A stretch of 8,188 bases of DNA, from assembly GCA_947165115.1 (NCBI GenBank), contig CAMUZD010000061.1:1-8188 (forward strand). Direction: 5' to 3'. Position numbers and translations under genes: made by a program. Shown piece after piece: positions 6,141-8,188 of this stretch (position 1 is the stretch's first letter; each line of letters starts with the position of its first letter). A model generated the notes under the pieces. That model searched no databases and was not told the DNA's origin. It worked only from the letters and a program-made list of their open reading frames with translations. This stretch comes from an uncultured Clostridia bacterium (GTDB taxonomy: Bacteria > Bacillota > Clostridia > Oscillospirales > Acutalibacteraceae).

Positions 6141-7160
6141 ATGAAAATCCTTGTTACGGGCGGCGCGGGCTTTATCGGCTCGCATACCGCTGTTGAGCTT
6201 CTCAACGCCGGTTACGATACCATTATACTCGATAATCTCTGCAACAGCAAGAGCGAAAGTATAAAACGCATTGAAGAAATTACGGGAAAGACCGTGAAAT
6301 TCTGCAGGGGCGATATCAGGGATAAGGAATTCCTCGATAAAGTCTTTGCCGAGAATGAGATTGACGCGGTCATACATTTTGCCGGCCTAAAGGCGGTCGG
6401 CGAGAGCGTTGAGAAACCGCTTGAATACTATGATAACAATATAGGCCGTACCGTGAAGCTTCTTGAAGCAATGCGCGATGCCGGCTGCAAGAAGATTGTT
6501 TTCTCTTCGTCGGCGACTGTTTACGGGGCGGAAAACGAATCGCCTCTGAGAGAGGATATGCCGGAGGGCAAGACCACGAATCCCTACGGCACAACCAAAT
6601 TATATATTGAGAGAATTCTCAGGGATACCTGCTTTGCGGACGGCGAATGGAGTGTCTGCCTGCTCAGATATTTCAATCCCATCGGCGCTCACAAGAGCGG
6701 AAAAATCGGCGAGGATCCCAACGGTATTCCCAATAATCTTGTTCCCTATATTTCAAAGGTCGCGGTCGGAAAGCTTGACCATATCACTGTTTTTGGCAAC
6801 GATTACCCGACTCCTGACGGAACCGGAGTGCGTGACTATATCCATGTAGTAGATCTCGCTCTCGGCCATATCAAAGCGGTTGAGAAGATAATCGGCGAGA
6901 AGGGCTGCTTCACCTATAATCTCGGCACAGGCAGGGGCTACAGCGTGCTCGACGTTATCCACGCTTTTGAAAAGGCCTGCGGACACGAGCTCAAATACGA
7001 AATCGCGGACCGCCGCGCAGGCGACCTCGCGACCTGCTATTCCGATCCCTCAAAGGCGAAGGCGGAGCTCGGCTGGGTCGCTCAGAGAGATATCGACGAA
7101 ATGTGCGAGGATTCCTGGCGCTGGCAGTCGAATAATCCCGACGGTTATACCGATGATTGA
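6141..7160 (+). CDS. galE: UDP-glucose 4-epimerase GalE
   Basis: GalE interconverts UDP-glucose and UDP-galactose in the cytoplasm with tightly bound NAD, serving galactose use (Leloir pathway) and supply of UDP-galactose for surface glycans. The 339-residue length is typical. The Rossmann motif GGAGFIGSH is at 7-15, SSSATVYG at 122-129 contains catalytic Ser124, and NPYGTTK holds Tyr149 and Lys153 of the YxxxK motif; these match the numbering of the E. coli enzyme. Also visible are HFAGLKAVGES (79-89), LLRYFNPIGAH, GTGVRDYIHVVDLA and a C-terminal GWV. GGAGGG (6129-6134) lies 6 nt before the ATG. No other Leloir genes are in the window, so a biosynthetic rather than catabolic role is quite possible. 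The stop codon lies inside the start of the next gene. It could also act on N-acetylated sugars; this cannot be decided by eye. Confidence 0.96.
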   Translation: MKILVTGGAGFIGSHTAVELLNAGYDTIILDNLCNSKSESIKRIEEITGKTVKFCRGDIRDKEFLDKVFAENEIDAVIHFAGLKAVGESVEKPLEYYDNNIGRTVKLLEAMRDAGCKKIVFSSSATVYGAENESPLREDMPEGKTTNPYGTTKLYIERILRDTCFADGEWSVCLLRYFNPIGAHKSGKIGEDPNGIPNNLVPYISKVAVGKLDHITVFGNDYPTPDGTGVRDYIHVVDLALGHIKAVEKIIGEKGCFTYNLGTGRGYSVLDVIHAFEKACGHELKYEIADRRAGDLATCYSDPSKAKAELGWVAQRDIDEMCEDSWRWQSNNPDGYTDD

Positions 7161-7758
7161 GAATTATATCTGGGATTTTGACGGGATGCTTTTTGACAGC
7201 TATCCACATATCACCAAGGCGTTTCAGGTCATGATGGAGGAATACGGCAGGCCGGTTGATTTTGATGAGGCGAAGGCGCTCTTTGAAATCACCTTTGAAA
7301 CCTGCTATTCCCATTACGCAGTCACCCCGGAAATGGCGCGCCGTCACAGCGAGATAGAGCATATTTACGATATGGAGCCGAGGGCGGTTCCGTTTGAAAA
7401 CACCGTTAAAACCCTTGAAATTCTCGCAAAGAGGGGAGCAAGGCAGTTCCTTTATTCCCACAGAGGCAGGGAGAGCTCTCAGCATTATCTCGGAGAATAC
7501 GGTCTGCTTGATTATTTCACCGAGTGCGTCGATTCATCCTATGCCTTCACCCCGAAGCCTGCGCCCGACGGCGTGAATTACATCTGCGAAAAATACAATC
7601 TGGATAAAAGCCGGACGCTGATGATCGGCGACAGGGAGCTCGATGTGCTTTCGGGTAAGAACGCGGGCACTCTCGGCTGCCTTTTCACGAAGAATAAAAA
7701 TATTGAAACAAGCGCCGATTATATTGTCGGCGACATTATCGAAATACTTGATATTTAA
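7153..7758 (+). CDS. HAD-superfamily (subfamily IA) hydrolase, phosphoglycolate phosphatase-like
   Basis: This predicted Mg-dependent cytoplasmic phosphatase has 201 residues. Motif I is WDFDGMLFDS with Asp8 (nucleophile) and Asp10 (acid/base); the usual Thr/Val after DxDx is Met12. A helical cap occupies about residues 16-80. Motif II is FLYSHRG (Ser102), motif III is AFTPKPAP (Lys135), and motif IV is IGDRELDV (Asp160, Asp164). The substrate is not determinable; phosphoglycolate or a sugar phosphate is a family-based guess. The chosen ATG (7153-7155) overlaps the end of galE by 8 bp, and no Shine-Dalgarno precedes it, so translation is probably coupled to galE. The frame stays open upstream to 6967, but that stretch is only a shadow of galE with no family similarity. 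The following gene's ribosome binding site overlaps this stop codon. Confidence 0.9.
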   Translation: MIENYIWDFDGMLFDSYPHITKAFQVMMEEYGRPVDFDEAKALFEITFETCYSHYAVTPEMARRHSEIEHIYDMEPRAVPFENTVKTLEILAKRGARQFLYSHRGRESSQHYLGEYGLLDYFTECVDSSYAFTPKPAPDGVNYICEKYNLDKSRTLMIGDRELDVLSGKNAGTLGCLFTKNKNIETSADYIVGDIIEILDI

Positions 7759-7768
7759 GGAGTAAACA

Positions 7769-8038
7769 ATGAGAGCAGTAATTACGGTTATAGGTAAGGA
7801 TATGGTCGGAATTCTCGCGAAGGTTTCCGTAAAATGCGCCGAGAACAATATCAATGTTCTCGAGGTAACCCAGTCCATACTTCAGGATATGTTTGCGATG
7901 ATAATGATGGTTGATATCTCAAAGGCGAGCGTTCCGTTCACCGACTTTGCCGAGGATCTCGAAAAAATGGGCAAAGAGATGAATCTTTCAATCCACGCCA
8001 TGCACGAAGATATTTTCAACGCAATGCATACAATCTGA
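7769..8038 (+). CDS. ACT-domain protein (UPF0237 family, GcvR-like)
   Basis: This 89-residue protein is essentially a single ACT domain. It opens MRAVITVIGKDMVGILAKVS, with the glycine-containing turn where ACT domains bind small ligands, and continues NINVLEVTQSIL and FAMIMMVDIS, the expected beta-alpha-beta-beta-alpha-beta order. It strongly resembles the UPF0237 family (for example pneumococcal SP_0238). ACT domains usually sense amino acids or other small metabolites, and stand-alone ones often work as dimers or bind a partner; the ligand here is unknown. AAGGAG (7757-7762) overlaps the stop of the phosphatase gene and lies 6 nt before ATG. The next gene begins 11 nt after its stop and is the usual partner of this family, so the two probably act together. 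Confidence 0.94.
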   Translation: MRAVITVIGKDMVGILAKVSVKCAENNINVLEVTQSILQDMFAMIMMVDISKASVPFTDFAEDLEKMGKEMNLSIHAMHEDIFNAMHTI

Positions 8039-8049
8039 GGTGAAATTCA

Positions 8050-8188
8050 ATGCTTAACGCAAGAGATATTCTCGAAACAATCACTATGATACAGGATGAG
8101 AATCTCGATGTGCGCACAATCACAATGGGCATTTCGCTCCTCGATTGCTGCCACTCGGATTCCGATATCATGTGTCAGAAGGTTTATG
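8050..8188 (+). CDS. PFL-family protein (DUF711/UPF0210), N-terminal fragment (3' end outside window)
   Basis: The first 46 residues are in the window, beginning MLNARDILETITMIQDENLD and continuing RTITMGISLLDC. This N-terminus matches the DUF711/UPF0210 family (for example pneumococcal SP_0239), normally about 450 residues long, whose fold resembles pyruvate formate-lyase but whose activity is not established. GAGGTG (8037-8042) overlaps the stop codon of the ACT-domain gene and lies 7 nt before the ATG. The ACT-domain/DUF711 adjacency is a recurrent gene pair in Firmicutes. Everything past residue 46, including possible active-site residues, is outside the window. Confidence 0.92.
   Translation, partial: MLNARDILETITMIQDENLDVRTITMGISLLDCCHSDSDIMCQKVY

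Noticed and set aside
6967..7152. N-terminal extension of the phosphatase frame
   Set aside because: It is the shadow of galE in another frame, of unnatural composition; the HAD motif starts only after the ATG at 7153.
1..8188. CRISPR array, insertion sequence, rRNA or replication origin
   Set aside because: No regularly spaced repeats, transposase motifs, rRNA segments or origin-like boxes were seen.

Overview
The window looks like chromosomal DNA of a strictly anaerobic member of the Clostridia, probably near the Oscillospiraceae/Ruminococcaceae. The reasons are a pyruvate:ferredoxin oxidoreductase, strong GGAGG-type ribosome binding sites, sigma-A-type promoters, a lysine riboswitch with a Firmicutes-style transcription attenuator, and the ACT-domain/DUF711 gene pair. 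Taxonomy is inferred from gene content only.

Layout. (1) The 3' end of a pyruvate:ferredoxin oxidoreductase gene enters from the left on the + strand and ends at a perfect 13-bp hairpin terminator (989-1018). (2) Positions 1037-2571 hold a compact, visibly AT-rich two-gene operon on the - strand: a DEDDh 3'-5' exonuclease fused to a C-terminal BRCT domain, then an unrecognised protein with a cysteine cluster. It has its own putative promoter, overlapped by a small palindrome. (3) A tRNA-Leu(CAA) gene on the - strand (2699-2786, CCA encoded) has a clear promoter and terminator. (4) An NhaC-superfamily membrane transporter (2916-4874, -) has a signal peptide and a very acidic N-terminal extension. 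Its leader carries a well-conserved lysine riboswitch (4948-5109) followed by an intrinsic terminator (4888-4928), which points to lysine transport rather than generic Na+/H+ exchange. (5) rsmA/ksgA (5154-6017, -) lies just upstream of that promoter. (6) Divergently, a + strand operon runs galE, a HAD-family phosphatase, an ACT-domain protein and the start of a DUF711/PFL-family gene, which leaves the window at the right edge.

How the genes relate. PFOR feeds acetyl-CoA and reduced ferredoxin into fermentation. RsmA and tRNA-Leu are translation housekeeping. The transporter appears to be switched off when lysine is plentiful. No terminator separates rsmA from the riboswitch, so the same attenuator may also end rsmA transcripts. 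The galE operon is tightly packed (an 8-bp overlap, then ribosome binding sites overlapping stop codons), so its genes are probably translated from one message although their functions have no obvious common pathway.

Most worth a second look are the lysine-riboswitch/NhaC arrangement with its acidic extension, and the low-GC exonuclease-BRCT/Cys-cluster gene pair beside the tRNA. I see no transposase, integrase, CRISPR array or clear attachment-site repeats.
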